NCBI RefSeq assembly: GCF_900107745.1
Contig: NZ_FNRO01000001.1
Coordinates: forward strand, 310,001 to 374,000
Direction: 5' to 3'
Length of the DNA stretch: 64,000 nucleotides
From: Variovorax sp. YR216
Lineage (GTDB): Bacteria; Pseudomonadota; Gammaproteobacteria; Burkholderiales; Burkholderiaceae_C
Positions within the stretch are counted from its first letter, which is position 1. The number at the start of each line of letters is the position of its first letter. The position numbers and the translations under genes are program-made. Positions 47,382-60,833 of this stretch are shown in pieces. The notes under the pieces were generated by a model. It worked only from the letters and a program-made list of their open reading frames with translations. It was not told the DNA's origin and made no database searches.

Positions 47382-48325
47382 GGTGTCGCTTCGGTCAATA
47401 GTGTTTGCTGGATTTCGATGGGGCTCAGCAAGCGCCCCGGAATGAGCTCGCCGGCCTTCACATGGGCCGTGCCGAGAAAGGTGCGAGGTGTGTCGCCGAA
47501 CACGGCCACGGCCGGCGAATCGCCCCAGCCGCCGCGCCTGCGCAGGCCCGAAAGAAAGCGCCCGGCATCTTCGGCACCGAGCGTGACACGGGTGTGATCG
47601 GCCACGAGCGACTCGGCAGGCAGGAGCCGGGCCAGGCGCTCGCCTTCGTCCATCGCTTCGAAGGCGTCCAGCGTGACGCACTGGCTCGCATGAAAGCCGC
47701 CGGTGGCGACGCGCCGCAATGCGACGAGGTGGGCGCCGCAACCCAGCGCTTCGCCGATGTCCTCGCCGAGCGTGCGGATGTAGGTTCCCTTGCTCACGGT
47801 CGCGCGGATGTGGATGTCGTCGCTGCCCGGCTGGGCGATGATCGAAAGGCTGTGAATCACGACATCCCGCGGCGCGCGCTCGACTTCGAGCCCTTCGCGG
47901 GCGTATTCGTACAGTGCCTTTCCGTCCTTCTTCAGGGCACTGTGCATCGGCGGCACCTGGCGGATCGGGCCGGTGAAGCGGGCTTGTACCCGGGCCAGAT
48001 CGCCGTCGTTCAGTGCGACCGCGCGGCGCTCGATCACTTCGCCCTCGGCATCCCCGGTCGACGTCTTGACGCCGAGTCGTGCGACGGCTTCGTAGGTCTT
48101 GTCCGCATCCAGATGGAGCTGGCTGAACTTCGTGGCGGCCCCGAAACACAGCGGCAGCACGCCCGTCGCGAGAGGGTCGAGGGTTCCGGTGTGCCCGGCC
48201 TTTTCCGCGCGCAGCAGCCACTTGGCCTTCTGCAAGGCCTGGTTGCTGGAGAGCCCCAGCGGTTTGTCGAGCAGCAACACCCCATGCACAGGGCGCCGCT
48301 GCACCCGTGTGCGTGGCGCGTTCAT
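47378..48325 (-). CDS. truB: tRNA pseudouridine(55) synthase
   Basis: 315 residues. The catalytic aspartate is D50 in GHTGTLDPLATGVLPLCFG; the RFTGPIRQVPPMHSALKKDGKALYEYAREG block and the C-terminal PUA-like part are present. It makes pseudouridine at position 55 of tRNA. It starts 2 bases after the rbfA stop. Confidence 0.96.
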   Translation of the reverse strand: MNAPRTRVQRRPVHGVLLLDKPLGLSSNQALQKAKWLLRAEKAGHTGTLDPLATGVLPLCFGAATKFSQLHLDADKTYEAVARLGVKTSTGDAEGEVIERRAVALNDGDLARVQARFTGPIRQVPPMHSALKKDGKALYEYAREGLEVERAPRDVVIHSLSIIAQPGSDDIHIRATVSKGTYIRTLGEDIGEALGCGAHLVALRRVATGGFHASQCVTLDAFEAMDEGERLARLLPAESLVADHTRVTLGAEDAGRFLSGLRRRGGWGDSPAVAVFGDTPRTFLGTAHVKAGELIPGRLLSPIEIQQTLLTEATP

Positions 48326-48327
48326 CT

Positions 48328-48699
48328 TCAGTCGTCTTTGGAACGGGAAGCGACGGCCTGCGCGATGAGCGCATTCATGTCGGCGGCGCGTTCGGTCGTG
48401 CGATCGAACTGGAAGTGAAGCGTCGGCACCGTATGGATGTGCAGACGCTTGAAAAGACCGTTGCGCAGGAAACCAGCCGCCTGGTTCAGCGCCTCGGTCG
48501 TCTCGACCGGATCGCCCACCAGCAGGCTGAAGAAGACCTTCGCGTGCGCGTAGTCGGGCGTGACCTCGACCGCCTGGATCGTCACCATGCCCACCCGCGG
48601 ATCCTTCAACTCGCGCGCGATCAGCTCCGTCAGATCGCGTTGGATCTGATCGGCCACCTTGAAGGCGCGGTTGGGGGCTGCTGATTTTCTCTTGGGCAT
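48328..48699 (-). CDS. rbfA: Ribosome-binding factor A
   Basis: 123 residues, KH-type fold: [31 protein letters not shown] and [17 protein letters not shown]. It aids 16S rRNA maturation and cold adaptation of the 30S subunit. The ATG at 48699 gives the standard N-terminus (MPKRKSA). Confidence 0.95.
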   Translation of the reverse strand: MPKRKSAAPNRAFKVADQIQRDLTELIARELKDPRVGMVTIQAVEVTPDYAHAKVFFSLLVGDPVETTEALNQAAGFLRNGLFKRLHIHTVPTLHFQFDRTTERAADMNALIAQAVASRSKDD

Positions 48700-48744
48700 T
48701 TCAGTTTCTCCACGATCTCCGTACGCCCCACCCTCTTTGTGGGA

Positions 48745-48836
48745 AACACCGCGGAACCGGCTCGGCCGGGCCGCTGGTGTTGCCCCCTGCAAGGGGGTTG
48801 GCGAAGCGACACGAAGTGCGCGAAGCCTGGGGGTGT
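48745..48836. repeat. Composite palindromic repeat between infB and rbfA
   Basis: Three hairpins in tandem. First AACACC-GCGG ... CCGC-T-GGTGTT (48745-48781) enclosing CCGGC-TCG-GCCGG. Second CCCCCT-GCA-AGGGGG (48783-48797). Then a GCGAAGCGACACGAAGTGCGC partial palindrome. This layout is a REP-like element that I recall as frequent between genes in Comamonadaceae; that recollection has not been checked. It may reduce or fine-tune expression of rbfA relative to infB. Confidence 0.6.
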
Positions 48837-51763
48837 TACAAGGTCCTTGCGATTTCCTTGATCTCGAAGAACTCCAGTTGATCACCTTCCTTGATGTCGT
48901 TGTAGTTCTTGAGCTTGATACCGCACTCGAAGCCTTCGCGCACTTCGCGCACATCGTCCTTCAGGCGCTTGAGCGATTCGATCTCGCCGGTATAGATCAC
49001 CACGTTGTCGCGCAACAGTCGGAAGTGCGCGTTGCGGTTGACCGAGCCGGACGTGACGTACGAACCCGCGACCGTACCGATCTTGGATGCCACGAACACG
49101 GTGCGGATCTCGGCCGAGCCGATGACCTCTTCGCGACGCTCGGGAGCCAGCATGCCGGCCATTGCCGTCTTCAGATCGTCCACAGCGTCATAGATGATGC
49201 TGTAGTAGTGGATCTCGATGTTGTTGCCTTCGGCGTGCTTGCGCGCGCCGGCGTCGGCACGCACGTTGAAGCCGATGACCATCGCCTTGGAAGCGATCGC
49301 GAGGTTGATGTCCGACTCGCTGATGCCGCCCACGGCTGCGTACACGACCTGCACCTTGACCTCTTCGTTCGAGAGCTTGAGCAGGGATTGCGAGAGCGCT
49401 TCCTGCGAGCCTTGCACGTCGGCCTTGATGATGATCGGCACCGTCTTGACTTCGCCGGCGGTCATGTCCGCGAACATGTTCTCGAGCTTGGCGGCCTGCT
49501 GCTTCGCCAGCTTGGTGTTGCGGAACTTGCCCGCACGGTAAGTCGCGATCTCGCGCGCACGGCGCTCGTCGCCCATCACCATGAACTCGTCGCCAGCCTG
49601 CGGCACTTCCGTCAGGCCCTGGATTTCGACGGGAATCGACGGACCCGCGGACTTCACCGGCTTGCCGTCCTCGTCGATCATGGCGCGAACGCGGCCGTAG
49701 GTCGACCCCGCAAGCACCACATCGCCGGTCTTGAGCGTGCCGGACTGCACCAGCACCGTCGCGACCGGACCGCGGCCCTTGTCGAGCTGCGCTTCGATGA
49801 CGAGACCCTTGGCGGCGGCATCCACCGGCGCCTTGAGTTCCAGAATTTCGGCCTGGAGCAGAACCTGTTCGAGCAGGTCGTCGACGCCCTGCCCCGTCTT
49901 GGCGGACACGGGCACGAACGGCGTGTCGCCGCCGTACTCTTCGGGCACCACTTCCTCGGCAACCAGTTCCTGTTTCACGCGGTCGAGGTTCGCATCGGGC
50001 TTGTCGATCTTGTTGATCGCCACCACGATCGGCACCTTCGCAGCCTTCGCGTGCTTGATGGCTTCCTTGGTCTGCGGCATGACGCCGTCGTCCGCGGCCA
50101 CCACCAGGATGACGATGTCGGTCGCCTGGGCGCCGCGCGCACGCATGGCGGTGAACGCCTCGTGGCCCGGGGTATCCAGGAAGGACACCATGCCGCGTTC
50201 CGTCTCCACGTGGTACGCGCCGATATGCTGCGTGATACCGCCCGCCTCGCCCGCAGCGACCTTGGTGCGGCGGATGTAGTCGAGCAGCGAGGTCTTGCCG
50301 TGGTCGACGTGACCCATCACGGTCACGACAGGCGCGCGCGGGAGTGCTTCGGCCTGTTGTGCCGACACGTCCTCGTCAGTGAAGGCTTCGGGATCGTCCA
50401 GCGCCGCAACCACGGCGTTATGACCCATTTCCTCCACGATGATCATCGCGGTGTCCTGGTCCAGCGACTGGTTGATGGTCGCCATCTGACCGAGCTTCAT
50501 CAACTGCTTGATGACCTCCGATGCCTTGATCGACATCTTGTGCGCGAGCTCCGCAACCGTGATGGTCTCGGGCACATGCACTTCGATCACGCGCGCCTCG
50601 ACCGGCGCGGCCGGTGCGCGTTCTTCCATACCGTTGCGATCGTTGCCGCGCCGGCCGCGCGGACCACCGCGCCAGTTGCCTCGGCCAACGCCACCGCTGG
50701 CATCGCCTCGGGTCTTGATTTCCTTCTTCTTGGCCGTGTCGCCCGCCCAGCTCGACGAGAGCTTGGCCGACTTCACTTCCTTGCCCGCTCCGGCACCCGC
50801 AGCGGGGGCGGTTGCCTGTGCCCCCTGGGCCGCAGCCGGTGCGGCCGTACGGGTGGTGGGCGCGGTCGGCTTGTGCAGCGTGCCTTTGACGCCTGCCTTC
50901 GCTTCGACGGCCGGCCTCTCGGGTTGCTTCGGCACCAGCACGCGCGCCGGCGAGTTCAGCATCGCGCGGATAGCCTCGGCTTCAGCCAGCGCCTTGCGAC
51001 GACGCTCGTCCAGATCCCGGGCGCGTGCGGCCTCTTCGTCGGCGCGCGCCTTCGACTCGGCGGCGGCCTTGGCCTTGGCATCTTCCTTGACTTGCGCGGG
51101 AGTGGGTTCAGCGGCCTTGCGGTCCGTCTCCGCCGGTGCTTCCTCGGCCGCCTCAGGGCCATCGGCCGTGACGGTCGCAGCAGCTGCGGCTTCCGCAGCC
51201 TTCTTTTGTGCAGCAGCCTTCGCTTCCTGCTCCGCACGCTCGGCTTCCTCGACGCGGGCGCGTTCACGCGCTTCCGCTTCCTCGCGCAGACGGCGCTTTT
51301 CGGCGAGTTCTTCTTCCTGGCGGCGGATCAACTCGGCCTGGCGTCGAGCTTCTTCCTCGCGTCGGGCAAGTTCGACGTCGTCGATGCGCGGTGCTGCGGG
51401 GGCGGCTGCAGGCTGCGCTTCCGCCTGCGGCACGACCGCTTCCGCGGCAGCCGGATGCCCGTCGTCGCGCTGGATGAAGGTGCGCTTCTTGCGCACCTCC
51501 ACCTGGATGGTCCGGGCGCGTCCCGTCGCGTCGGCCTGCTTGATCTCGCTGGTCGACTTCTTGGTCAACGTGATCTTCTTGCGTTCCGGCTCGACCGTGC
51601 CGTGGCTGGCCTTCAGAAAGCCGAGCAGGCGCTGCTTGTCCGCCTCTGTGAGCGCATCGGTCGCGGCGGCCTTGGGCACGCCCGCGCTCTTGAGCTGGTC
51701 AAGCAGGATTTCGGGAGTCTTCTTGAGTTCGTGTGCGAACTCGGCGACAGTGGTACTGGACAT
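48836..51763 (-). CDS. infB: Translation initiation factor IF-2
   Basis: 975 residues. A long N-terminal region of Ala/Lys/Glu-rich coiled coil and disordered Ala/Pro linker (about 60-400), then the G domain with [18 protein letters not shown] near 480, [17 protein letters not shown], and the C-terminal domains that bind fMet-tRNA. The stop is TAA at 48836-48838. The start codon has been set at 51763 from the [15 protein letters not shown] beginning. Confidence 0.96.
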   Translation of the reverse strand: MSSTTVAEFAHELKKTPEILLDQLKSAGVPKAAATDALTEADKQRLLGFLKASHGTVEPERKKITLTKKSTSEIKQADATGRARTIQVEVRKKRTFIQRDDGHPAAAEAVVPQAEAQPAAAPAAPRIDDVELARREEEARRQAELIRRQEEELAEKRRLREEAEARERARVEEAERAEQEAKAAAQKKAAEAAAAATVTADGPEAAEEAPAETDRKAAEPTPAQVKEDAKAKAAAESKARADEEAARARDLDERRRKALAEAEAIRAMLNSPARVLVPKQPERPAVEAKAGVKGTLHKPTAPTTRTAAPAAAQGAQATAPAAGAGAGKEVKSAKLSSSWAGDTAKKKEIKTRGDASGGVGRGNWRGGPRGRRGNDRNGMEERAPAAPVEARVIEVHVPETITVAELAHKMSIKASEVIKQLMKLGQMATINQSLDQDTAMIIVEEMGHNAVVAALDDPEAFTDEDVSAQQAEALPRAPVVTVMGHVDHGKTSLLDYIRRTKVAAGEAGGITQHIGAYHVETERGMVSFLDTPGHEAFTAMRARGAQATDIVILVVAADDGVMPQTKEAIKHAKAAKVPIVVAINKIDKPDANLDRVKQELVAEEVVPEEYGGDTPFVPVSAKTGQGVDDLLEQVLLQAEILELKAPVDAAAKGLVIEAQLDKGRGPVATVLVQSGTLKTGDVVLAGSTYGRVRAMIDEDGKPVKSAGPSIPVEIQGLTEVPQAGDEFMVMGDERRAREIATYRAGKFRNTKLAKQQAAKLENMFADMTAGEVKTVPIIIKADVQGSQEALSQSLLKLSNEEVKVQVVYAAVGGISESDINLAIASKAMVIGFNVRADAGARKHAEGNNIEIHYYSIIYDAVDDLKTAMAGMLAPERREEVIGSAEIRTVFVASKIGTVAGSYVTSGSVNRNAHFRLLRDNVVIYTGEIESLKRLKDDVREVREGFECGIKLKNYNDIKEGDQLEFFEIKEIARTL

Positions 51764-51787
51764 ATTGGTTTCGTGCCTCCATGACCA

Positions 51788-53272
51788 TCACTCTTGGCCG
51801 GCGAACCAGTGTTCGCGGGCCTTCAAGATGAGGTTCTTGGCGTCATCGGCGCTCTGGCCGGTGATCTCGGTGAGTTCATCGACCGCGAGGTCGGCCAGGT
51901 CGTCACGGGTATGCACACCCGCCTCGGCCAGCTTCGGAATGAGCGCCGGATCGAGTCCGGCGAGATCTCGCAAGTCCTGGGAAATGCTCTCGACGTTTTC
52001 TTCACGGGCGATTTCCAGCGTCAGCAGCGCATCCTTGGCGCGCGAACGCAGTTCGTTGACCGTGTCTTCGTCGAAAGCCTCGATCTCGAGCATCTCCGAG
52101 ATCGGCACGTAAGCCACTTCTTCGAGGCTCGTGAAGCCCTCGGAGATCAGGATGTCCGCGATTTCCTCGTCCACATCGAGCTTTTCCATGAAAAGCTTGC
52201 GGCTGGCGTCGGTCTCTGTCGCCTGCTTCTGGGCCGATTCGTTGGCATCCATGATGTTGATCTTCCAGCCGGTCAGATCGGAGGCAAGCCTCACGTTCTG
52301 GCCGCCGCGGCCGATCGCGATCGCGAGGTTTTCCTCGTCGACCACCACGTCCATTGCGTGCTTTTCCTCGTCGACGACGATCGAGGTCACGTTGGCCGGC
52401 GCCAGCGCGCCGATCACGAACTGGGCGGGGTCTTCGCTCCAGAGCACGATGTCCACGCGTTCGCCGGCGAGTTCATTGGTGACCGCATTCACCCGTGTGC
52501 CGCGGACGCCGACGCAGGTGCCGATCGGGTCGACACGCTTGTCGTGCGAAAGCACCGCAATCTTGGCACGCGAGCCGGGGTCGCGGGCGCAGCTCTTGAT
52601 TTCCAGCAGACCCTGCTCGATCTCGGGCACTTCCTGGCGGAACAGCTCGATCATGAATTCCGGCGCCGCGCGCGACAGGATGATCGGCGCGCCGCGCAGC
52701 GTCAGGTCGACCTCCATGATCATGGCCCGCACGCGATCGCCGTTGCGCAGGTTCTCCTTGGCGATCATCTCGCTGCGGCGCAGGCGGCCTTCGACGCGGC
52801 CGGCCTCGACGATGATGTCGCCCTTGTCCAGCCGCTTGACGGTGCCGGTGAAGATCTTCTCGCCACGCGACATGAAGTCGTTGAGCAGCATCTCGCGCTC
52901 CGCGTCGCGGATCTTCTGCAGGATGACCTGCTTTGCAGCCATCGCGCCGATGCGGCCGATCGGCATGGACTCGACGGACTCTTCGATGTACTCGTCGATC
53001 TCGATGTCCGGCATCTCTTCCTTGGCTTCGAAGAGCAGGATTTCCTGGTCGGGCAGCTGCAGACCAGCTTCGTCGGGCACGACATGCCAGCGGCGGAAGG
53101 TTTCGTAGTCGCCGCTTTCGCGGTCGATCGCCACACGAATGTCCACATCACCCGGATAGAGTTTCTTTGTCGCTTGTGCAAGGGCGGACTCGACGGCGCC
53201 GAAGACGACGTCACGCTCGACGTTCTTCTCGCGCGAGATCGCATCCACCAACATCAACATTTCGCGATTCAT
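51788..53272 (-). CDS. nusA: Transcription termination/antitermination protein NusA
   Basis: 494 residues: N-terminal RNA polymerase-binding domain, S1 domain ([26 protein letters not shown]), KH domains ([23 protein letters not shown] and [19 protein letters not shown]) and C-terminal acidic repeats. It lies 24 bases upstream of infB and 17 bases after rimP. Confidence 0.96.
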   Translation of the reverse strand: MNREMLMLVDAISREKNVERDVVFGAVESALAQATKKLYPGDVDIRVAIDRESGDYETFRRWHVVPDEAGLQLPDQEILLFEAKEEMPDIEIDEYIEESVESMPIGRIGAMAAKQVILQKIRDAEREMLLNDFMSRGEKIFTGTVKRLDKGDIIVEAGRVEGRLRRSEMIAKENLRNGDRVRAMIMEVDLTLRGAPIILSRAAPEFMIELFRQEVPEIEQGLLEIKSCARDPGSRAKIAVLSHDKRVDPIGTCVGVRGTRVNAVTNELAGERVDIVLWSEDPAQFVIGALAPANVTSIVVDEEKHAMDVVVDEENLAIAIGRGGQNVRLASDLTGWKINIMDANESAQKQATETDASRKLFMEKLDVDEEIADILISEGFTSLEEVAYVPISEMLEIEAFDEDTVNELRSRAKDALLTLEIAREENVESISQDLRDLAGLDPALIPKLAEAGVHTRDDLADLAVDELTEITGQSADDAKNLILKAREHWFAGQE

Positions 53273-53289
53273 GCCACCACTCTCCTCGT

Positions 53290-53901
53290 TCAGTCCGACA
53301 CCAGCGTGCCAGGTTTGGGCCTACGCCCCTTGAAATCCACGATTGGCGCGAGTCGCGCCTCGCGCAACTCGTCCAAGGCAAAACCGAGCGCCTGCAACGG
53401 GGCGGGCGCGCGCTTCTTGCTGACCTTCTGGCCGGGCTTCGGCACTGGCTCGTCGCTCCAGACGATCTGCCAGCCCGACGAGCCGTCGGCCCCTGCGACC
53501 CGCTCCAGCGTGCCGCGAAACTTCTTGCGGTTGGCTGCCACCTGCCCACCCGCGGCGGCGCCCATCGGCGCCTTGAGCGTGACGTCGATCACCTCGCCGA
53601 CAAAACGCTCGAAATCCTGCTCATTGCGCAACGGGCGATCAATGCCCGGCGACGACACCTCGAGGCGCTTGTAGTCAACGCCATCGACCTCGAGTGCAAA
53701 CTGCAACTGCCGAGTGACCTTTTCGCAATCCTCGACCGTCACGAACGGCTCAGGCGCTTCGCCAGCCGCATCGGTTGAATTGGGGCCATTCCATGGCAAA
53801 TCAATCGTGACGCGCAGCAATCCACCAGCCGAGCGCTCGATCTCGACCAGGTCGTAGCCGAGCCCGGCCACGGTTTTTTCCACTGTCTGCTGCAATGCCA
53901 C
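53290..53901 (-). CDS. rimP: Ribosome maturation factor RimP
   Basis: 203 residues. The ending block [36 protein letters not shown] is the RimP signature; it assists 30S assembly. The start is GTG at 53901, giving the standard [22 protein letters not shown]; the frame stays open upstream but that is non-family sequence. It is the first gene of the rimP-nusA-infB-rbfA-truB-typA operon. Confidence 0.94.
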   Translation of the reverse strand: MALQQTVEKTVAGLGYDLVEIERSAGGLLRVTIDLPWNGPNSTDAAGEAPEPFVTVEDCEKVTRQLQFALEVDGVDYKRLEVSSPGIDRPLRNEQDFERFVGEVIDVTLKAPMGAAAGGQVAANRKKFRGTLERVAGADGSSGWQIVWSDEPVPKPGQKVSKKRAPAPLQALGFALDELREARLAPIVDFKGRRPKPGTLVSD

Positions 53902-53983
53902 GTGTCTGTATGCGCCCTTGAAATGTTTGCTGCCCTGTCGGCGCCGCCCGTCCCGCATGAGCCGCACCAAAAATGCATCGACC

Positions 53984-54016
53984 AATAAAAAACGGGCGGT
54001 TGGTACCCGCCCGTTT
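53984..54016 (-). terminator. Intrinsic terminator of the YbfB-type MFS gene
   Basis: A 10-base stem AAACGGGCGG/CCGCCCGTTT with a 7-base loop. Read on the minus strand it is followed by a six-T run (from bases 53992 down to 53986), so it ends the MFS transcript before the rimP promoter. On the plus strand only three T residues follow. Confidence 0.88.
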
Positions 54017-54065
54017 GGTCGTGAGAGTCGAATTATATGCCAAATGCGTTACGTAATAGCAATTT

Positions 54066-55271
54066 CTATCCGCCAGCGGATGTGCTCGAAGAACGGGATT
54101 GCCACCACACGCATGCAAAAAGCATCGCGCCAACAGTCAAAACTGCCGCTGCAACGAGCAAAGGCATCGTGAACGATCCGGTGCGCTGGGCCAGCGGCGC
54201 GGCAAACAAAGGCCCGAGGATCTGCCCCACTCCATACGACGCCGTTGCGTACCCGATCAATCCGGAAGATGAATTGCCGCGCAGGCGGCGCGCATCCCGC
54301 ATCGCAAAAAAGGTAATGGCCGTGAACGGCATGCCCAGCAGCAGGCTCCCCAGCGCGAAACCGGCGATCGTGGGCCAGACCACGGAAAGCACCACCCCAA
54401 GGGCCTGAAGCAGGTACGCGACGGCCAGCAGGAGCCGGTTGTCCCAGTGGAGGGGCGCGCGCGCACCGATCAGGGCACCCGGGACGACCGCCAGCCCGAA
54501 AAGCGGCCAGAACAGGTCGGGCCACGGCGATCCCGGGAGCGCATGGCGAGCGATCACCGGCAGAAAGGTCGCGGTGATGATGTAGCCGAATCCGGCGAGC
54601 CCGTACAGCCCAACCAGCCAGCGTGCGTCGCTTCGCAGGGCGGTCGCCTTGGCCGGCGCCGAACCGGCAACGGGCGCGGTTGTCGCGGCTGCATGCGCTT
54701 GCGCGCCGTCGCCGAAAACGAACCAGGCGGCGGCGACCAGCACGAGCGCCATCAGGCCGAGCCCGATCCATCCGGCTTCGGATCCCCAGCGCCCCACCGC
54801 GCCACCCAGCAGGCCGGTCACGGCGATGCCGATCCCCGGCCCGGCGTAGATGACGCCGCCCAGCGCCGGTACGCCGGTTTCTGCGAGCCGCCGCAATCCC
54901 CAACCAGATGCGAAGACGAAGGTCCACGCGCTCATGACCCCTGCCGCGGTCCGCAAGATGCTCCATGCAACGAAGCCCTGCAGAAGTCCCATCCCGAGCA
55001 GCAGTGCAGCCGTCGCAACAAGTCCACCACGCACCATGCTGGCCGGCCGGACACGAATGGCTGCACAGCTGAGCGCACCCAGGAAGTAGCCGAGATAGTT
55101 CAGCGATGCGAGCAGGCCGCCCGCCTGCAGGTCGAGCTTGCCTTCATGGAGCATGACCGGAAGCATCGGCGTGAATGCAAAGCGCCCCAGCCCCATGGCG
55201 ACGGCGAGGGCCACCATGCACGCCAGCGCTGCGCGCCAGGCGTCGCGCCTGTCATCACTGATCAGCGACAT
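54066..55271 (-). CDS. YbfB/YjiJ-family MFS transporter
   Basis: 401 residues, 12 helices. The start (MGLGRFAFTPMLPVML) and central RTAAGVMSAWTFVFASGWGLRR are typical of the YbfB/YjiJ branch; the second half contains GYIITATFLPVIAR. The substrate is unknown. It is 17 bases beyond the yejF stop in the same direction and may be the last gene of the yej operon, ending in the terminator above. Confidence 0.9.
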   Translation of the reverse strand: MSLISDDRRDAWRAALACMVALAVAMGLGRFAFTPMLPVMLHEGKLDLQAGGLLASLNYLGYFLGALSCAAIRVRPASMVRGGLVATAALLLGMGLLQGFVAWSILRTAAGVMSAWTFVFASGWGLRRLAETGVPALGGVIYAGPGIGIAVTGLLGGAVGRWGSEAGWIGLGLMALVLVAAAWFVFGDGAQAHAAATTAPVAGSAPAKATALRSDARWLVGLYGLAGFGYIITATFLPVIARHALPGSPWPDLFWPLFGLAVVPGALIGARAPLHWDNRLLLAVAYLLQALGVVLSVVWPTIAGFALGSLLLGMPFTAITFFAMRDARRLRGNSSSGLIGYATASYGVGQILGPLFAAPLAQRTGSFTMPLLVAAAVLTVGAMLFACVWWQSRSSSTSAGG

Positions 55272-55288
55272 TCGTGCTCCAGATGCGC

Positions 55289-56898
<1,610 letters not shown>

Positions 56899-56902
<4 letters not shown>

Positions 56903-57951
56903 CGATCCGCCTTCCGGGGGTCGAGGGCGTCGCGCAAGGCGTCGCCCATGAAGGTGAGCAGCATCAGCGTGATCACGAGCACGCCGAAGGTGGACAGCGA
57001 AATCCACCACGCATCGATGTTGGCCTTGCCCTGGTTCAGCAGTTCGCCGAGCGATGGCGTTCCCGGGGGCACACCGAGTCCGAGGAAATCAAGCGAAGTC
57101 AGCGCGAGGATGGCCGCGCTCATGCGGAACGGCAGGAAGGTGACGACCGGCGTCATGCTGTTCGGCAGGATGTGCCGCCACATGATCTGCAGGTTGCCCA
57201 CCCCCAGTGCGCGTGCGGCGCGCACGTAGTCCATCTGCCGGTTGCGCAGGAACTCCGCGCGCACGTAGTCGGACAGCCCCATCCACCCGAACAGGCTCAG
57301 CAGGATCAGCAGCAGCGCCACGCTGGGCGCGAACACCGCGCTGAAGATGATCAGCAGATACAACTCGGGCATCGAACCCCAGATTTCGATGAAGCGCTGG
57401 AAGGCGAGGTCGACCTTGCCCGCGAAGTAGCCCTGCACCGCGCCGGCGGCGACACCGAGCACCGTGCCGATCGCCGTCAACGCGAGGCCGAACAGCACGC
57501 TCACCCGGAAGCCGTAGATCAGTTGCGCCAGCAGGTCGCGCCCGCGATCGTCGGTGCCAAGCCAGTTGTCGCGCGTCGGCGGTGCCGGGCTCGGCGACTT
57601 CGCAAAGTAGTTGAGCGTCTTCGGCCCGTAGGTGTTGGGCGCGTAGATCGCCCAGTTGCCGCCCTTCGTGATGCGTTCACGTATGAAGGGATCGAGATAG
57701 TCGGCCGGTGTCTCGAAGTCGCCACCGAATGTCTTCTCCGAATAGTCGCGAAGCACCGGGAAGTAGACCTTGCCCTCGTAGCGCATGACCAGGGGCCGGT
57801 CGGTCGAGAGCACTTCCGCGAAGAGGCTCAGCACCACCAACGCAACGAAGATCACCAGGCTCCAGAAGCCGAGACGGTTGCGCTTGAAGCGCAGCCACGC
57901 GCGGCGTCCCGGGCTCAGCGACACGGGCTGGGCGGGCGGCGCGCTAGTCAA
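56899..57951 (-). CDS. yejE: Peptide ABC transporter permease YejE
   Basis: 350 residues, six helices. The N-terminal extension (WLRFKRNRLGFWSL) and the long periplasmic loop (YLDPFIRERITKGGNWAIYAPN) are typical of YejE; the EAA-like loop MDYVRAARALGVGNLQIMWRHILPNS contacts the ATPase. The start is TTG at 57951, inside the yejB stop region. It pairs with YejB. Confidence 0.93.
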
Positions 57952-58975
57952 ACTTCACCCTCGGATCGACCCATACGTAGCAGAGATCGGAGATGAGCTT
58001 CGTCAGGAGCCCGATCAACGTGAAGATGTAAAGCGTACCGAGCACCACCGGATAGTCGCGCCGGATCACGCTTTCGTAGCCCAGAAGGCCCAGGCCATCG
58101 AGCGAGAACAGCGTCTCGATCAGCAGTGATCCGGCGAAGAACGCCCCAATGAACGCGGCCGGCAGTCCGGTCACGATCGGGATCAGCGCATTGCGGAAGA
58201 TGTGCTTCCAGAGCACCTGCCTCTCGCCCAGGCCCTTGGCCCGTGCGGTCAGGACGTACTGTTTGCGGATCTCCTCCAGGAAGGCGTTCTTGGTCAGCAT
58301 CGAGGTCACCGCGAAGCTGCCCAGCACCATCGCGGTCACCGGCAGCGTGATGTGCCAGAGGTAGTCGACGATGCGCGCGCCCCAGTTCATCTCGTCCCAG
58401 TTGGCGGAGGTCAGGCCGCGCAGCGGGAACCACTGCAACTGCCCGCCGAAAACCACCAGCAACGCCACGCCGAGCACGAAGCCCGGAATCGCATAGCCCA
58501 CGAGGATCAGCAGCGTCGTGACCAGGTCGAAGCGCGTGCCGGCGCGAACCGCTTTCGCCACGCCCAACGGCACCGCGACGCCATAGCTGATCAGAAAGGT
58601 CCAGAGCCCGAGGCTGATGGACACCGGGAGCTTTTCGAGGATCAGTGTCCATACGTCCTTGTTCTGGAAAAAGCTGCGACCGAGATCGAAGCGCGCAAAT
58701 TGCCCGAGCATCTGGAAGAGCCGCTCGTGCGCCGGCTTGTCGAAGCCGTACAGCGCCTTGATTTCGGCGAGCCGCTTGGGATCGACCCCCTGGTCGCCGC
58801 GGTAGTTGGAGCCGCCGGATTCCACGCCGCCACCGCGCACGTTCGCCCTCGCCTCGGCCAGGTACTGCTCGACCGGCCCGCCCGGAACGAACTGGATCAC
58901 CAGGAAGGTGACCAGCAGCACGCCGAGCAGGGTCGGGATGAACAGCAGCAGCCGCTTCAGAACATAGGCCAGCAT
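57944..58975 (-). CDS. yejB: Peptide ABC transporter permease YejB
   Basis: 343 residues. Begins LKRLLLFIPTLLGVLLVTFLVIQFVPGGP, then a periplasmic loop and the EAA-like motif VLTARAKGLGERQVLWKHIFRNAL. It forms the channel with YejE. It starts 6 bases after the yejA stop. Confidence 0.94.
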   Translation of the reverse strand: MLAYVLKRLLLFIPTLLGVLLVTFLVIQFVPGGPVEQYLAEARANVRGGGVESGGSNYRGDQGVDPKRLAEIKALYGFDKPAHERLFQMLGQFARFDLGRSFFQNKDVWTLILEKLPVSISLGLWTFLISYGVAVPLGVAKAVRAGTRFDLVTTLLILVGYAIPGFVLGVALLVVFGGQLQWFPLRGLTSANWDEMNWGARIVDYLWHITLPVTAMVLGSFAVTSMLTKNAFLEEIRKQYVLTARAKGLGERQVLWKHIFRNALIPIVTGLPAAFIGAFFAGSLLIETLFSLDGLGLLGYESVIRRDYPVVLGTLYIFTLIGLLTKLISDLCYVWVDPRVKFD

Positions 58976-58981
58976 CCGCGT

Positions 58982-60796
58982 CTACCTCCGGTCGCCCTCG
59001 CGGGCCCACCATGTCGTCATGATCCAATCTTCGGCCGAAGCGTAGGGCGGCATCGGCGACTTGTAGTCCAGCCGCCATGCGTTATAGGCGACGCGGTGCG
59101 CCGTCAGGGTCCATTGCGGGATCAGGTAGTGGCTGTGCATGATCACCCGGTCCAGTGCGCGGCAGGCCGGCAGAAGCTCCTGCTTGGTTTTGGCGCGCAC
59201 GATGTCGGCCACCAGCGCATCGACCGCCTGGCTGCTCACGCCCATGTAGTTGCCCGAGCTTTCCGTCCTGGCGGCCTTGCTGCCGAAGATGTCCGCCAGT
59301 TGCTGGCCTGGGTTGTTCGTGCCGGGGAAGTTGATCGTCGTGATGTCGAACTCGAACTTGTCCAGCCGCTGCTGGTAAAGCGCGAAATCGACCGAGGCGA
59401 ACCTGAGCGTGATGCCGAGCTTCTCCAGGTTGCGCATCCACGGCGACACGGTCCGCACGCCGCCTTCCTTGCTGTCGAGGTACTCGAGCTCCATGGGCTC
59501 GCCCTTCGCATTGCGCAGCGCGCCGTCGCGGTACTCCCAGCCTGCCTCCTTGAGCAGCTCACGCGCGCGCCGCAGATTGTTGCGCAGGGACTGCTCCGGA
59601 CCATCGGTCGTGGGCGGCGTGTACATCGGGCCGAACACCGCATCGGGCACCTTGCCGCGCCAACGCTCGAGCAGCTTGAGCTCCTCCGGCGACGGCGTGC
59701 CCTCGGCCGCGCAGTCGGTGTTGCCGAAGAGGTCCCGCACACGCGGATAGCCGTTGTAGAACATCTGGCGGTTCATCCACTCGTAGTCCAGCGCGAGGCC
59801 CAGCGCCTCGCGCACCCGCGGATCCTGCAGCTGCGCACGACGACTGTTCAGAACGTAGCTCTGGAATCCCGATGGCAGCCGGTGGGTGAATTCGCGCTTG
59901 ACCAGTTCGCCGGAATCGAAGCGCTTGCCCGTCACCCGGCGCGCCCAGTCGCCGGCCGAGTAGAAGCTCATCATGTCGAACTCGCCCGCCTTCAGGGCTT
60001 CGAGGCGCGCGGTGTTGTCCTTGTAGATCTTGATCGTGATGCGGTCGAAGTTGTTGGTTCCGCGCCGCACGCCGAGATCGCGCGCCCAGTAGTTCGGGTC
60101 GCGCACGTAGGTGATGTCCTTGCCGAAGCGCACCGGCCCGATCTTGTAGGGCCCGCTTCCGATCGGGATGTCCATGACGACCTGGTCGAAGGGCTTGGCC
60201 TTGCCGTTCTCCATGCCCCATCGCCGGCTGAAGACCGGCAGGCCGCCGACGATCAGCGGCAGTTCGCGATTGGGCTTCTTGAACTTGTAGCGAATGGTGT
60301 GGGCATCGATCACCTCGGCGCTCTCGACGTCCTCCAGCAACGTCTTGTAGGACGGCGAGACATACGGTCCGATCAGCGTGTCGTAGCTGTACTTGACGTC
60401 CGCCGCCTCGACTGGCGTACCGTCGTGGAAGCGCGCCTGCGGCCTCAGCCTGAAGGTCGCGCTGAGGCGGTCGGGAGATACGACGATGTCTTCGGCCAGC
60501 AGCCCGTAGCCGGAAGCGGTCTCGTCCATGGACCCGGCCAGCAGCGAATCGAACATCAGGCTGCCCAGGTAGGCCGGCGGCGCACCCTTGATCGTGAACG
60601 GGTTGTACTTGTCGAAGGTGGAATAGCGCAGGTTGCTGACGAGCCGCAGTTCGCCGCGCTTGGGTGCATCGGGATTGACGTAGTCGAAATGCGGAAAACC
60701 CGCCGGGTACTTGAGATCGTCCCACATCGCATAGCCGTGCGCAGCCCATGCGGGAAACGCGCATGCCATCAACCACAAGCACCAAAGAAGCCGCAT
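58982..60796 (-). CDS. yejA: Peptide-binding protein YejA
   Basis: 604 residues, the same as E. coli YejA. Signal peptide to about 18 (CAFPAWAA), then an SBP_bac_5 domain: [29 protein letters not shown] is the conserved YejA N-terminus and [17 protein letters not shown] is the family motif. It captures oligopeptides in the periplasm for YejBEF. The start at 60796 gives the normal signal peptide; it is divergent from fabI, with 37 bases between start codons. Confidence 0.95.
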   Translation of the reverse strand: MRLLWCLWLMACAFPAWAAHGYAMWDDLKYPAGFPHFDYVNPDAPKRGELRLVSNLRYSTFDKYNPFTIKGAPPAYLGSLMFDSLLAGSMDETASGYGLLAEDIVVSPDRLSATFRLRPQARFHDGTPVEAADVKYSYDTLIGPYVSPSYKTLLEDVESAEVIDAHTIRYKFKKPNRELPLIVGGLPVFSRRWGMENGKAKPFDQVVMDIPIGSGPYKIGPVRFGKDITYVRDPNYWARDLGVRRGTNNFDRITIKIYKDNTARLEALKAGEFDMMSFYSAGDWARRVTGKRFDSGELVKREFTHRLPSGFQSYVLNSRRAQLQDPRVREALGLALDYEWMNRQMFYNGYPRVRDLFGNTDCAAEGTPSPEELKLLERWRGKVPDAVFGPMYTPPTTDGPEQSLRNNLRRARELLKEAGWEYRDGALRNAKGEPMELEYLDSKEGGVRTVSPWMRNLEKLGITLRFASVDFALYQQRLDKFEFDITTINFPGTNNPGQQLADIFGSKAARTESSGNYMGVSSQAVDALVADIVRAKTKQELLPACRALDRVIMHSHYLIPQWTLTAHRVAYNAWRLDYKSPMPPYASAEDWIMTTWWAREGDRR

Positions 60797-60833
60797 GCGA
60801 GAATTCTGCCCAAGATTTTCACGAGGTCGTCCC

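Noticed and set aside
48659..51784. Long plus-strand frame over infB
   Set aside because: Antisense shadow of IF-2, whose G-domain motifs are complete on the minus strand.
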